Positions 9,434 through 22,700 of a DNA stretch of 64,000 bases are shown here, one piece after another (position 1 is the first letter of the stretch; each line of letters starts with the position of its first letter). The notes below the pieces were generated by a model. The model did not search any database and was not told the DNA's origin. It worked only from the letters and a program-made list of their open reading frames with translations. The stretch is from Ciona intestinalis (taxonomy: Eukaryota; Chordata; Ascidiacea; Phlebobranchia; Cionidae). The translations under genes were made by a program, and so were the position numbers. The stretch lies in the NCBI RefSeq assembly GCF_000224145.3, contig NC_020166.2, forward strand, positions 9,024,745 to 9,088,744, read 5' to 3'.

Positions 9434-12400
9434 TCAGGACTTCACTGTGACTGTAGTATTCTTATTTTCAAAAATTTTTGCACAGTCGTTAAAATCTGAC
9501 TCGTGAAGTTTTTTCCACATCTCCACCATTTCTTCGCTGTTCAATTTATGCAGAGTCATAATTTCTTTATATATGCAAATATCCTTGGGCCTGTTAACCC
9601 CCCAACTCTTGAAACCTTTATGATTCTGTGGCTTCATGCCAAGTTTGCGAAGGCAAACCCCAAGAAACGCATCATCAATTGGAATAATTGGGGTCACTTT
9701 CGTAACTTCGAAGATTTTCTTTGCTACGAGCGAAGACATCAAGAAACCTCCCCCAGAAACATACGGCGGATAATATTTCTCATTCCATAGATTGGTTGAC
9801 ACGTAATATTTACTCTTAGGGTCAGTTATACGCGGGGAAGGATACAAAACACTTCCAGCGAATAAATCTTTTGCTTGTTCCTTGGATAATGACAGCAGAT
9901 AATACACAATGTTCTCGATGTTCACGAACACATCATCATCTCCCTGTGGTATTTTGGAAAAAATATTATTATTCTGTACAAGGGTTTATCTTATGCTTAT
10001 TAACAGATAATAATCTATATAATATGGTAAAATATTCCTATATCGTTATATACAGCCGTAAAAATAAGAAAAATAAGGTGGGCTTTGATTGACGTAACGT
10101 ACACTTTGATTGATGTAACGTAGTATGAAAAACGACTAAATATTCCTAAGTACTAGATATCGCAAATGCGTTTTTGAATCTTAAAAAAATATTTCATTTT
10201 AATATATATATTATATATATATTTACAAACTGCTGTCAGTTCCCCGAAAAACCCTGGCCGCGCCACCGTTTACAAAAACCTGGCCGTGCCACCGTTTAAA
10301 TATATTAATAGATATTAAAACTAATTTATCCTCGCATGGTGGTGAAATTTGAAGAATTCCAACAGAAGTTTTCTATTACACAGACATAGTGACGTAACAC
10401 TGCTTTTGGTTACTAGTGAGTTATGGCAAGATTACAGCTGTATAACAATACATGGTATATGATTCAATTTAACTTGGGTGTTCTTGCTTAGCTGTGTAAC
10501 TCCTGAATTTATATCACAGATGTTTTATTCCATACACCAAAACCTATGGCATTTAGTTAAAAACTGAAAGAGTTTGTTTATCCATACATTAATACATTGA
10601 CTAGGCATCCAATATAAAAATAAAAAAATACATTATATATCAAGTCATAAAAGCTGGAGTGTCTGGTATGTTTGTGCCAAACCATTATTACAACATACAG
10701 ATAAAATATTGATTTAAAAGTATTTCTTTGTTCTTAAAGCTGAGTATTTGCAAACTAAGAATTTAAATTCATGTTAAATAATTAATTATGCATGACACTT
10801 TGTTTAAAATGACTTCTTCATTTATTTCTTACTTTAAAAAAAGAGTAAGAATAAGATGAGTGTATTTAAACTTTTTGTGAGTAAGTTTTAAGTGTTGGGT
10901 TGTTGTGTGTATAAGCACTTCTTAAGGGCTTTAATAAATCACTTATAACAGCAAAGTATTGCGAGCATGAAGGCTAAAAAAACATGTCATATTTTACAAT
11001 GGTAAACCATTCATTGAATTGTGTGGATTTAACAATATCAGTAAGAACAAAAAATGTTTGTCACTGCTTGAAAAAACAACTTGTTTAATAGAAAGAAAAA
11101 CATGAAAAAACATTGTATGTTACTCTGGTCTCTGGAGAACTTAGCCTACACAACAAATTCAAAGCAAATTCTCCATACAATGAAATAGATTACAGGCAAT
11201 TGATTATAACTCGACCCAAATCACTCATAACAGCAAAGTAACTAATATATGACAGCTAAACAAATGTCAAATTTTACAGAGGTAACCATTCAGTATTTTG
11301 TGTCTACTAAACGAAAAGTTATTTTTCTAGGCAAAAACATTTATTTGCTTTGACTTAAAAAAGAGGTAATTTACCAAAAAGAATACAAAACCAAACCATG
11401 TCATGCTACTCTGTAAAACTAACATAATAAGTATAAAGTTGATTCTCCATACAATATGGTTACTGGTTAGGATAATTAATTACAACACAGCCTAACTACA
11501 ATGTACTGTTTGGTTACTATTTAAATCAGGAGGCATATTTAATGAGATTTTCACCAGAGCGACACCATACAGCACATACAGCATGTAATTAATTGCCCCA
11601 AGACAATATATACGATACACCACATACATACGCGTATCATTATCATAAATTATTAAATAGACAATGTTATACCAGATACACCAGCCCTTAGGCCTATGGG
11701 ACAATTGTTACATCACAAATAATAATCACAACTGTGACTGTCAGTGACTTAACAGAACACAATGTAATGTTTATATTTGACAATATGACATCATATATAT
11801 ATGTTTCATGTGTGCGGTAAAGTTTTGACAACAACAGCCATCAACGACAAATATTGTGCAAAAAGTAGAAGCGAATAAACATTGTAAGCTGCAAAGACAT
11901 TGTATAATACACGGACCTGCTTTATATACATTATGTATTGTATGATTGCATGAGGTACAGTAATGTAATCTATTTGAATAGGGTAGCCCAGTAAACTGCT
12001 GTATGATCTATTATACACAATATGAACAGCAAGATATTGTGTGTATCTATTATTTGTATGTACATGTTTATTCAGGCTAACTAATGTACTATACACACTG
12101 AATGTTTGTAGCAATATACTTATTTAATTTATGTGAATAACGTGGCCCAAAGGTTTAAGTTAGCTGATAAACTGTTGTAAATGGCAATCAATCATATTAA
12201 ACAAGTTTAACATATTCTTAAATAAGATTTATTCATTCTAACAGACAAATACCATTGTTTACCTATTCAATTTACTTGGTGTTTTGGTTTAACTCTAGTA
12301 GGTAAATATATTTAAACAAAGTACCATAAACCACCTACACACAAGAACTGATATCTATTCATTGTGTACTATATAATAATAGACACAGCATCTCAGGCAC

Positions 12401-15300
12401 AATATAAAGAAACCAACAATTTAATTAAACATATACTCCACCCAGCTCCACCCATAATAAAGTATACATTCCATCACCTTTTATATAATGATGGGTTTAA
12501 AAATTAGGGGTTTATGTGATATAACTAAGGTCAACTTAATAGGCAAGGTCCATTGTAGAACCTGCCTTTAAATTAAACCTTATAAACTGACCATAATATT
12601 AACAACATTTGCCAGATGAGGTGGCGACGGATTACAGCCAGAGAATTAACGTGACTCACCAGTTGTTTTACTATCAGAAATCACTTTATTTTGATACAAG
12701 ATATATTTATATATAAAAGGATATTCCAAACACATTTACCAAATATAAAAAGCCTCAAACACCATATCTAAGGGTTCATGAGGATATTGTTTTATAATGG
12801 AAGAAAAAATAGAATAAAGGGTGGCTCAATTTCCCCCCACCCTACTATATATGTATTTTTCTTCTAACCTGACTATTTATATCACACAAGCTGTTGCCGA
12901 TAGATGCCATATTTCAACATCTTACCTTAAATATAAACTTTGTTTGTGGACAATACTTGATCATCCACCTCATAAACATGATGTCTTTCACCGTGAGGTT
13001 GCGGAACGAATCCTGGAAATCACCTTGTATGATGTCATGATATTCCTCCTGCTCCCGTTCGAGCAACGCTTGTTTCTTCTCATCAGGATTTCTTGCAAGG
13101 AGAAATATCCTGCAGGGAAATAATGGAAAATGAAAAATTAACAAAGAAATAAAAATGGAAATAGCCAGAAATAACTTAAGAATTAAAAATGACAAAAGGA
13201 AAAAATCTAAGAAATTAAAAATCGAAAAAGTCAAAAATAAGTAAAGAATTTAAAATGGGAAATATCAAAAACAACTGAAGTTTTTGAAAACAAGTAAAAA
13301 TGTTAAAGAATTAACCGAAAGGTTTTGATAAGCTAATTTTAAGTTGCATGGTAAAACACTTTACCATTACTGTGAGAAAATGGCAGGAAGTCGTAAAATA
13401 AGTAAAAGGATTAGGATTAATTATTCAGTATACGTTGAACTAATGGCAAAAACACGACCGTAAAACCTAGTCTAGTATTTGGCCTTGGAAAAATGAAAGT
13501 TAGAATGGTATTTAAGTGACTTATTAACCTATGTAAACAGACTGTATAGTAGCATAGAGCAGGGTATTTTACCTGCTTTACTGATTATGTCATACACTTG
13601 ATATTTATTTTAACTGGGGAATATATATAGACATACATGCAAAAACATTATGTCCTGTGTGTACTACGTTGACTAATTGTTATACATTATAAGAACTAAG
13701 CATTCATTATGGACAATGAGACAAATGATTTGTATACAATTAAACATATTAAGCATATACATATATATATATTATACATATTTATATTCCTATCTTCCAC
13801 TTAAAAACTAATAACAGGTTTCATCAGAAATACAATAAACAAATAAGGATGGGGTTTGGGGTCATATAAGATTTTTATGAAAGTAATACAACTAAGTTAG
13901 CTTAATATAGTACAAGTCGTAAAACAGCCAATTGAAAGTCTTTAAAAAACCTTATAAACTGAAAACATAAACAACAAGTCACACATAGGTGTTAAATTGT
14001 GCCAAAGTGGATTTCCTAACTTGGCTATTGGATTATAATTTTGAACAATTAAATAGTTTTGAACAGTTGAACCGTTTTACCAGACACTTAAACAATGACA
14101 TATCTTCACACAATTAACATCCCTACCTTTTAACTGTGATGCCATTAATATTATTTTCGTTTCCCCATGTTTGTCGAATAGCTTTCCTTCGATCAAATTG
14201 CGAAGTTGTTGATTTTATTACGATAAGCAGAAACACAGGAAGAGGCTTCCCCTCGTCGTCACTACATTTGTATTGTTCATTGAATATATAGGGATAGTAC
14301 TTTTTCTGCAAAATAAATGACAGTGTTTGTTGTTATACTTGTAGAGTACCACTTCTAAAGCTTAAGTGTTTATAAATATTAGTGTCTGTTTAGAGTGTAT
14401 AGCCTACAATGGAAAATTTTAAGCCATTTTAACAGGCTGTTTAAACATAGCTATAAACGATCTATTGTTTTTGTAATAATAATCTACAATATAAAATTTT
14501 AGTTTTTATAATGATAAAATAAAATAACAATAATAAAAAATAGCAATAATAAAAAATAGCAATAATATAATAAATAGCAATAATATTTTAGTTTTTATAA
14601 TGATAAAATAGCAATAATATAATAAAATAACACCCAAAATGTAAATGAAATATTGTAAATGTCTTGTATTCGCTTTCTAAGACAATAATATTTGTTGTAA
14701 TACAAACATGAAAACAAGGACAGGTTAACACTGTTGATAATGATGTTATTAAAATGCATAAAGTCATTAACACATGTGGGAACTGTGCAGATGGACATCA
14801 AACAATTATCTTATCTGTTCTTGTGTAAACATAGACATAAGGGTTCTCATACATTACTAATATTGACTTTCAAAATATCACCAACAAAGTGGTGACCAAG
14901 AAATTCATAGTCAGGATTGAGAATTGCTTGGTATAGTATAGGCTATATACTAACAGTATAGGCTATACACAACCACTTTGTTATGACTGTCCCTCCCTCT
15001 TTTTGTCCAAACTACATGTTTCTAAACACCAACCTGTGAATATTCAAGCTGTGGTTCTTGCTCTTCAACTTTTTTCGTGACTTCTTTAACAACAGCAGCT
15101 CCCCCCTTCTGCTGCGACCATTGTAACTTCTCCGCTTGTAATATTTTCACTGTGGTGTTTAACTCATGGAAGCGATACGCAAAGTAAAAGAGATTTGCGC
15201 AGAGTAAAATGGAAACTAATGCCTTGAAGCAAATTGAACGATATCTCCACGCGAACGACAAAGTTGAACCATTCCCATTACTTCCATTCTTTGCTGCCAT
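9434..15300 (-). CDS. Beta-1,3-N-acetylglucosaminyltransferase, B3GNT2-like (GT31)
   Basis: Type II Golgi enzyme of family GT31 that adds beta-1,3-linked GlcNAc to galactose-terminated glycans. Four exons: 15034-15300 (ATG at 15300, good Kozak context), 14127-14305, 12926-13109, 9434-9943; 379 residues, and every junction keeps phase. Residues 1-23 are a short cytoplasmic tail, about 24-45 a signal anchor, then a stem ending in a Lys/Glu-rich stretch. Catalytic domain motifs: RKAIRQTWG (about residue 125-135), the metal-binding DxD motif as KGDDDVFVN (210-218), YPPYVSGGGFLMS, and PIDDAFLG. The IDD(A/V)(F/Y)xG and KxHKGF pattern fits B3GNT2 best, but other B3GNT or B3GALT paralogues cannot be excluded. 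Intron 3 is about 3 kb and holds a divergent tandem duplication. Confidence 0.93.
10934..11495. repeat. Divergent tandem duplication of about 283 bases
   Basis: Unit 1 begins AAATCACTTATAACAGCAAAG near 10935 and unit 2 AAATCACTCATAACAGCAAAG near 11218. Further matching landmarks follow in the same order in both: ATGTCA(T/A)ATTTTACA, a GGTAA(A)CCATTCA block, a TGCTACTCTG/TTACTCTGG block and TTCTCCATACAAT. Lies in intron 3 of the B3GNT-like gene. Confidence 0.7.
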
Positions 15301-16785
15301 TATCTTGTTTTGATTCAAAGGTCTGATGTATAACACTTTGCTTTGATGAGACCTTTTAAAATACAGATGTAAAATCAGTTTTCTGTTACAACTTAGTCGA
15401 ATACAATGAAGTGTGTATTTAAGTTATACATATGGCTAATATAATCATTTTGTAAATTTGCACTGTACATTCTAAGAGGAAATGGTATTTTATTAGGCCA
15501 CATAAACCATCAAAAACAACAATTTTAAATTACATCTGTCGATGAAAACCCGTAATTTAAAATATTCCTTGCTTTTAAATATAAACAGTCACAAACAACA
15601 ATTTTTTAGATTTTTTTTTTTCTTGCGAAATATACAAATACAATTGACTATAAATTTATGATATGGGTATTAAGAATTCCGTTTACCTTAAAACCGGCGG
15701 CAGTAACCTTTTTACTTGTTCCTTTAACAGTTTACACAAATTCTTAACATCCAATAAATCGTAAACGCGTCATTCGCAACTTGTCGTTAAAAATCCCCCA
15801 ACTGTTTCTTGTTGCGCACAAGTACGTTACCGCTAGGGGCTATTCTACGTGCACATTTTGTAAGATATATTTTTCTTTGGTAAAGGTAAAGTGATGTTTG
15901 TGGACTTTGTGTAAAAGGAGATTTCTTATTAACTATGGTAAAACCAAAGAATACTTAATCTAAAATTTAGTTAAGTTTTTATACTCTTGTTTTTTCTTTT
16001 TCATAGACATAAAACAACAACAAATTATATGTGCTGCGAAAATTCTGTCTATTTTCTTTGGAATTTTAAATCTGCCACTTTTTCTTTTACTGCTTTGTTG
16101 TCCTTCCAATTTACCGAGTAGACATAAAATATTAAACACTGCACATCATATATTTCAACATCTATACAACTTACAAAACGATTGCACATAAAAGCATATG
16201 TGCGTGTGTATTATGTATGTGTATATGATTAACTGTTCGGAACATAAAAAATGGCGGTTTACAAAAATGTGGCATCATTAAAAGTGGAATTAAACAATAA
16301 AAACAGCCTGTGTACAAGTATAACACCCAATTGTATGATATTCGAGAAACAGTTGCAATACTGTGATATAAACAACAATGTGATGATAAAATAGGGACAC
16401 AAAATTCACTTAAAGTATTTTTCACAAGAGAATACAATTAAAAAAATCAGGAAGGTTATTTATTTTAAAGTTTGCTTCATTGTGGGGAATAAAAACATTT
16501 CCAAGGCCCTAGCCGTAGCTCCAAACTTTTGATAATATGTTGCAGTAAAGATTGATCAGGCCTATATCGCATGGTAATGGGCCAAATTTGAATAACACCA
16601 CATGGTATCATGGTTTACCATGCTTTAGAACGGCACCCTTACAGGTTAGACATGTGTTGGTGATTTATGAGTACACCAATTTGACACAGAGTGTTACATC
16701 TACATCAACAAGTCAAAAAATGTGAAAATTGGCCGAACATGAATTAAAAGAGTTAAAATGTCCATGACTTTGTGGTATAACATGA
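15301..16785. other. Intergenic DNA between B3GNT-like 5' end and ECE-like 3' end
   Basis: AT-rich. It should contain the B3GNT-like promoter and the ECE-like 3' UTR. I see no conserved coding sequence and no complete repeat of the families described elsewhere. Confidence 0.5.
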
Positions 16786-19700
16786 TCACCAAACTTTGCA
16801 TTTCTTTGCAGGGTTCATTGGACTTCCTTTGGGACAACTGAAAGCTTTGCTAAACTCCTCAAAGTTGGATAAGGTTCCAATCACTCTAGCTTTAGGTGGG
16901 CTATGCATGTCAACCAGCACTTGATGTTTACGGAATTGAGGGGTGCTAACAGAACACCAAAGCTAAAAGGTTTGAATAATTGTTTAGATAAAGATTTCTC
17001 AAGTTTCTGCTGCTTCTAGGGCAGTAATTCAGTGTATCTTTGATTCAATAAAAAAAATATGTTTAGATCACATAATGTATTGTGTAGCAGGGAACAAATG
17101 TAAAAACTCAAATTGTAATAATCTATTCGAATACAATAAACAACTAGGTTAAAAGAGCAAAGAGAAAGGAATTAGCAGCAAAACCATAGTTCAAAACATG
17201 CTAGGGGTAATACGACATGAGCCGTTATATGTAGAATTCACTGAAGTTAGGACCTGAGTTTTCCCACCACGATAATGAACACACATGGAACTTACTTGAG
17301 CAAATGAAATAAAGAACAATTGATCATGAGTGTAGTTAAGTGAAGGTAGTTGAGTTTCTAATGAACCATTGGCTTTCTTCCATTCTTGGTATGCCTGGTG
17401 TAGAATAGAAATAGCATTTAGAAATAACAAAACATACATTTTGGTATGCCTGGTGTAGAATAGAAATAGCATTTAGAAATAACAAAACTACATTTTGAGT
17501 AAGGTTCTGTGTATTCTGCATCATAATTACATCCAATCACAACAAAATCACTTACATTATATGCCAGCCTCACACCACCGTTGTCAGCAATGTTCTCGCC
17601 CAGTGTTAAGACTCCATTTACCTGAAATATCAACAGGGAATGGTTAATTAGGCATTTTAAGTTATAGGGCTCAAGTTATAGTGCTGTATATAACTGTCCC
17701 CTTGGTAAATGATGCAACCATAGAGAAGTCATTTAAGACCTGACCAACCAAAAGTCATGTATGCTTATCCATACACTACAATAGCATCAGCAGCTCTGGG
17801 CATGGGAGTAGCAACCACAAATAAGTCGCTCAAGTTAACACCCATGAGGATATGAATGACCAAACCAACAAAAAGTTATGTCTGCTTATACACACACTGC
17901 AATAGTTTCAGCAACTCGACTGTGGGCATGGGAGTAGCAACCATGGTTAAGTAACCTAAGTTACCACGAGAATATAAATGAACAAACCAACAAAAACTCA
18001 TGCCTGCTTATCCAAACATTGCAATAGCTTCCCCAACTCGACTGTGGGCATGGGAGTGGCAACCATAGATAAGCCACACGAGTTCACACCCACGAGAATA
18101 TAAACGCCCAATCCATTATTTTACTTAAAAAATACCTGAGCCCCTCCAAAGTTGAAACTCCCATATTGTTCCACCATACATTCAGCCTTCTTTTTAAACT
18201 TGGCAAGCGTATCTTTCTGCCACCAGTTGTTTAAGTTTCCATTCAGATCATATTGACGACCTGTATGTGATGTCAAAGGTTTAACTGTGATGTCATTTAT
18301 CGGGGAATAAATATCCCGAAAAATTATCTATTCTATTAATTTAACATTTTCATTTAGTTGGTGTCTAGATGGTGGCACCATGGATCATTGGTGGACGGGG
18401 CAGTAGAACCACATTTTAGGTGTGCCTCACTGAAGAAACCTAAACCTCATAGAATACAATCTCTATTATTGAGTGTCTATAAACTGCATCAGCAGGTCCA
18501 AATGTTAGCAAGTTTTAGGTGCTTTTTGGTAACATTTTACCTTTTTAAAACCAATGGTTCAGTTGTATCTTTACTAAAGAGCGGTAAAAAAATTGGATAG
18601 ACAAAACATTGTGATACCACCTAGTTAAACCTTTTGTGCCGTATCACTCTTGAAAAAAAGATTAGCCCTAAATGGCATACCTTGATCATCAAATCCATGT
18701 GTAAGTTCATGACCAACCACGATACCAATTCCACCATAGTTGATCGACTTTGGGAAGTTACTGCTGTAAAATGGGGGCTGTAGGATTCCAGCTGGGAACA
18801 CTGGAAAAAAAAACAATGCAAAAAAGCTGGAATCACTGAAAAAATCTTTTTTTTAGCCACGTAAGAGCTAGATACACTGAAACAATGTAAAAACATTGAA
18901 AAATACTTAATATTCTAGAAACACTACAAAACATAGATGAGAAAATAACATGGAAGCACTGCAAAACTTAAGTGAGAAATATCATTATCTCACCTATAAT
19001 GTTCTTAGTGGGTGAGTAGTAAGCGTTTACAGTGGGTGGTGTGATGGACCATCTGTGGATTGGTAAAGTGTCAGATTTTATATATAGTAGGAAAGGGGGA
19101 GATGGGACACCTTTTAATTCTATTTTCTTATCCGATTTTATAGTAAACAAAGAATATACAAAGAATTACAAAACCTTATCCTTAGAACTCCCATAGTCCA
19201 TTGTTTATTGATATCACAATTAGAATATTTCGATATCATGTGCTAAAGGTGTCCCTTTTCCCAGCCTACTACATACCATACCTTGTTTTTGTCTCTTTGA
19301 AAACAATAGCGAAAATCATGTTATTTAAAGAAAGAAGAGAAGGAAATCAACAGCAAAACAACAGTTGGTAAAACACGGTATGGACAAAAATAACACTCAC
19401 TCTTTGCGTTTGACTGGTTTCCTGAGGTGTTTCAGCTCTTTTACAGTGATGTATCTCACCACACTAACATGGTGTTCGAAGTGACCTTTATTCGGGTCAA
19501 CGATTAACTGTATGAGGGACGAAAAAGTTGTGATGAATACATAAGTGCAAATCGGGGTGGTAAGATATGCCTGCCCCTAAAATTTTCTATACTGCATTAG
19601 TCAGAAAACATTATAGCAATTGCTTTAACTTAATAGAAGTGGTACTTAAAAAATATAATATTAATCTAAAAAGTGATAGGTGGTAACTCCTAAACAGGAA

Positions 19701-22700
19701 GGTGTAAGAAACAGAACACCCATGTTATAAGGACTATTGTTGCCCGCCACAATAGGATAGTTATATTACATTTATTCATTTATACACGAATAAACATACA
19801 GTTATGATAGAAATAACTCACATTCTTATATTTTTCATTAACATAAGTAATGTTGAGTATTTTGTCGTCGAATCCAATCATGTCTTCAACTGCTGAACAC
19901 TGTAATTATAATGTGGTGAATATGGGAAGTTGTGTGTTGGGAGGAACATTAAACTTGGTTAGAAGAGTGATAGCAAACTATATGAAAGTAAAGAAAAAGA
20001 AAAAAAAGAAAAAATGTTAGGGAAACTGGGAAAAAGAAGGGATATATGAAAGATGGGAAAAGGAAAGAAAAAATGGAACTAAATGAGACAAAACCAAGAA
20101 AAAATGTGGAATAGAAAAGGCATAAAAATAGAGTAAGTAAGAAAAATGCACCTTTTCAGAAGCTTTCTTCCTTGTAACTGGATCCATCCATGAGGTTTTT
20201 GGAAGATTTTTCTGGAAACTTGCTTTAATTTCACGAACCATTTCTTCTGCCTGGTGAAGACAAGGTAATGTTTGAAAAGTTGTTTAGGTTTTTTTAAGTC
20301 ATGGACAGGTAGCAGCTTCAACAAATACTAGACATATAATTAAATAAATATTTTTACAAAAAAATGCAAAACATGATTGAATCTCAAACTGTACAGCCAA
20401 GAGCGCTTTAACTAAACGATGAAATGTGATACAGTTACATTATCTATTTAAACTCTGATTAATTTCTCCTTTAAAAATTCTTATACACTGTCAGTATTCC
20501 ACTTTGTGATACTAAGTGTGTCTTGCACTTTTTTATCCGCGTTTAAAAGACATAGGCAGCTAGGCTAGACATATGTCAACATTTAAAAGGATGTCTCATC
20601 TTCTTCATTACATTGTAGTAGTGGAAAGTGTTGTCGAAAGTGTTGAGTTTATGCAGATGACTGACAAACATATACAAATACAGCAATAAAAAGCTTCCAC
20701 ATTACTTACGGATGATTTGCTCGTCTTGTCGAATTTCTTTTGCACAAACAGGCGACCAACAGCGAGTCCTAACACTGAATCAACTGTGTTTAAACATCTT
20801 CTCCATCTTTCAACACAGTTCTGTTTGTAAGGAATATTGAATGAATGTGACATATTTATCTTTACATAGTGGAGAAACGAGTTTTTTATATCACGATTGT
20901 TCTGTTTCGACACCTCATGCCCGCTTAGAGTTACCACAGATTTAACTTGTGGGAATAATATTTGTGATTTTTTAGTGCATGGCTAACAATTTAGACAATT
21001 CATATGGGAGCATGGAACCAGTGGATTGGAGCAACTACCGTTGGAGCAAAACTAAATAAGGGACCGTTCATTTGTCATACACCATACCACAGATACAAGT
21101 TCTTACGCACATATAACGAACACAAATACAAATTCACATTCAGCCTTTTTGCGTTTTATCATATTTTTTTTTATCATATTTTTTAGCTAGTCACCATCAG
21201 GGAAAAATGTAGTTCAGCAAATTTTTGGCAGAGAGCCAAGCAACAAGTACAATGCATGAGCATGACGGGGAAGCGGCATGAACAGTCTATATTAAGTTGT
21301 ACTTGTGTTATATGCGTGCATGAACTTGTATCTGTGTCATGTTGTACGAACTACGATCATAATTACAACTTGTACCCACATACCATGTTAGATCCGTATT
21401 GAACTTTATGAAATTTATTCAGAGCCTCAAGGAAAGGTTGTCCGAGTGCGGAAACGAATGAATGAACGAACCGCCAACCAAAGTAATTTCCAAGGACCCT
21501 AAGTTAAGAGGTTTTAGGCACACAACTATACATATAGGTTAATATAGTAAAAGTCGAAATTAAATATAAAGTATATATGCAGAGTAATCTTTGACCTAAA
21601 AATCCAATTCTCATATTTGCATGATCCGATTAGCTTAACCAGGGCTTGAATACATGGGTCACTGCACAGTTAAGAGTGAAGGAAAGTACCGAGGCAATAA
21701 TCACTATACTGAACTTTGCTAGCAGCAGGGCTCACCACTAAAAACAAGAGTCGGGCAGAAAAATGGATTTGTTGTGGCTCTGGAGTCCGAACCAAAATAA
21801 GAGCCTTCATTTTGGAATCACATTCATAAGGTTAAGAAAGAATTTTAAAATGGAAGTTTTAAATACAGACAAGATTTAGTTGAAGCTCAATCTCAAGTAC
21901 ATTATAAAATACTAAGGGGTGAAATTTTCAGTAACACTTATATATATATATATATATTAATACTGGTAAAAAAGTGATTGCTTATTAGGTTAGGGACTTG
22001 GGATTTGTGCCAGATTTGGCCGATTACACCCAACACCCGGTCTGAACATGTACTTTATAGCCCATAGTCTTATTAGCCCAGACGCTTTTACACAAGACAT
22101 GTTTATTTGTATCTACATAAACTACAAATCCCCACCTTTTTGGAGTTTGGTAAACAATATCTGAAAAGTTTCTCAAATATTGGCGTGAAAACGTGATCAC
22201 TGGTTCGTTTGTACCAACCGTCTCATTCGCTAATTTCAAAAATAATTCTGGAACCAAATTGGACCAATCAACAGCCGGTGCTAAGTCCTGAAAACAAAGA
22301 TGGGACGAATATTTAAATTAAAAAAAGGTAGCTTGTTCATCCTAGTATAAAAGACAATTTTGGGATAAAATGTTATATTTCCTGATCTTTACAATTACCA
22401 CGTATGTAACTTTGTGAGTGATTCTTTGTATGGCTGACAGTTTGGATAACAGTTTAGGTATGGATAATTAGTGATCACTAGGTTTGAGCAATTGCCAGAA
22501 GATCTCTTTCAGACTAGTCCATAGGTAAAAAAAGTAAATACAAGAAAACTGCAAGCAAAAAAGCCTAATTAATAAGTAATTTGTTTATCAGGTTGATTGC
22601 CACAGGGACAGGATATCTTTTATATCTTTTGAAAATAATTCAAATCCTCCCCTTTCAAAAAATTACAACAAAGTAGTAATTCTAATTAATAATAAGTTAC

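Noticed and set aside
11806-12114. 102-codon minus-strand open frame
   Set aside because: AT-rich intron of the B3GNT-like gene; Tyr/Ile/Val-rich translation without motifs.
17725-18110. CRISPR-like array
   Set aside because: Units of about 125 bases diverge throughout, with no short constant repeat and variable spacer pattern; animal intron.
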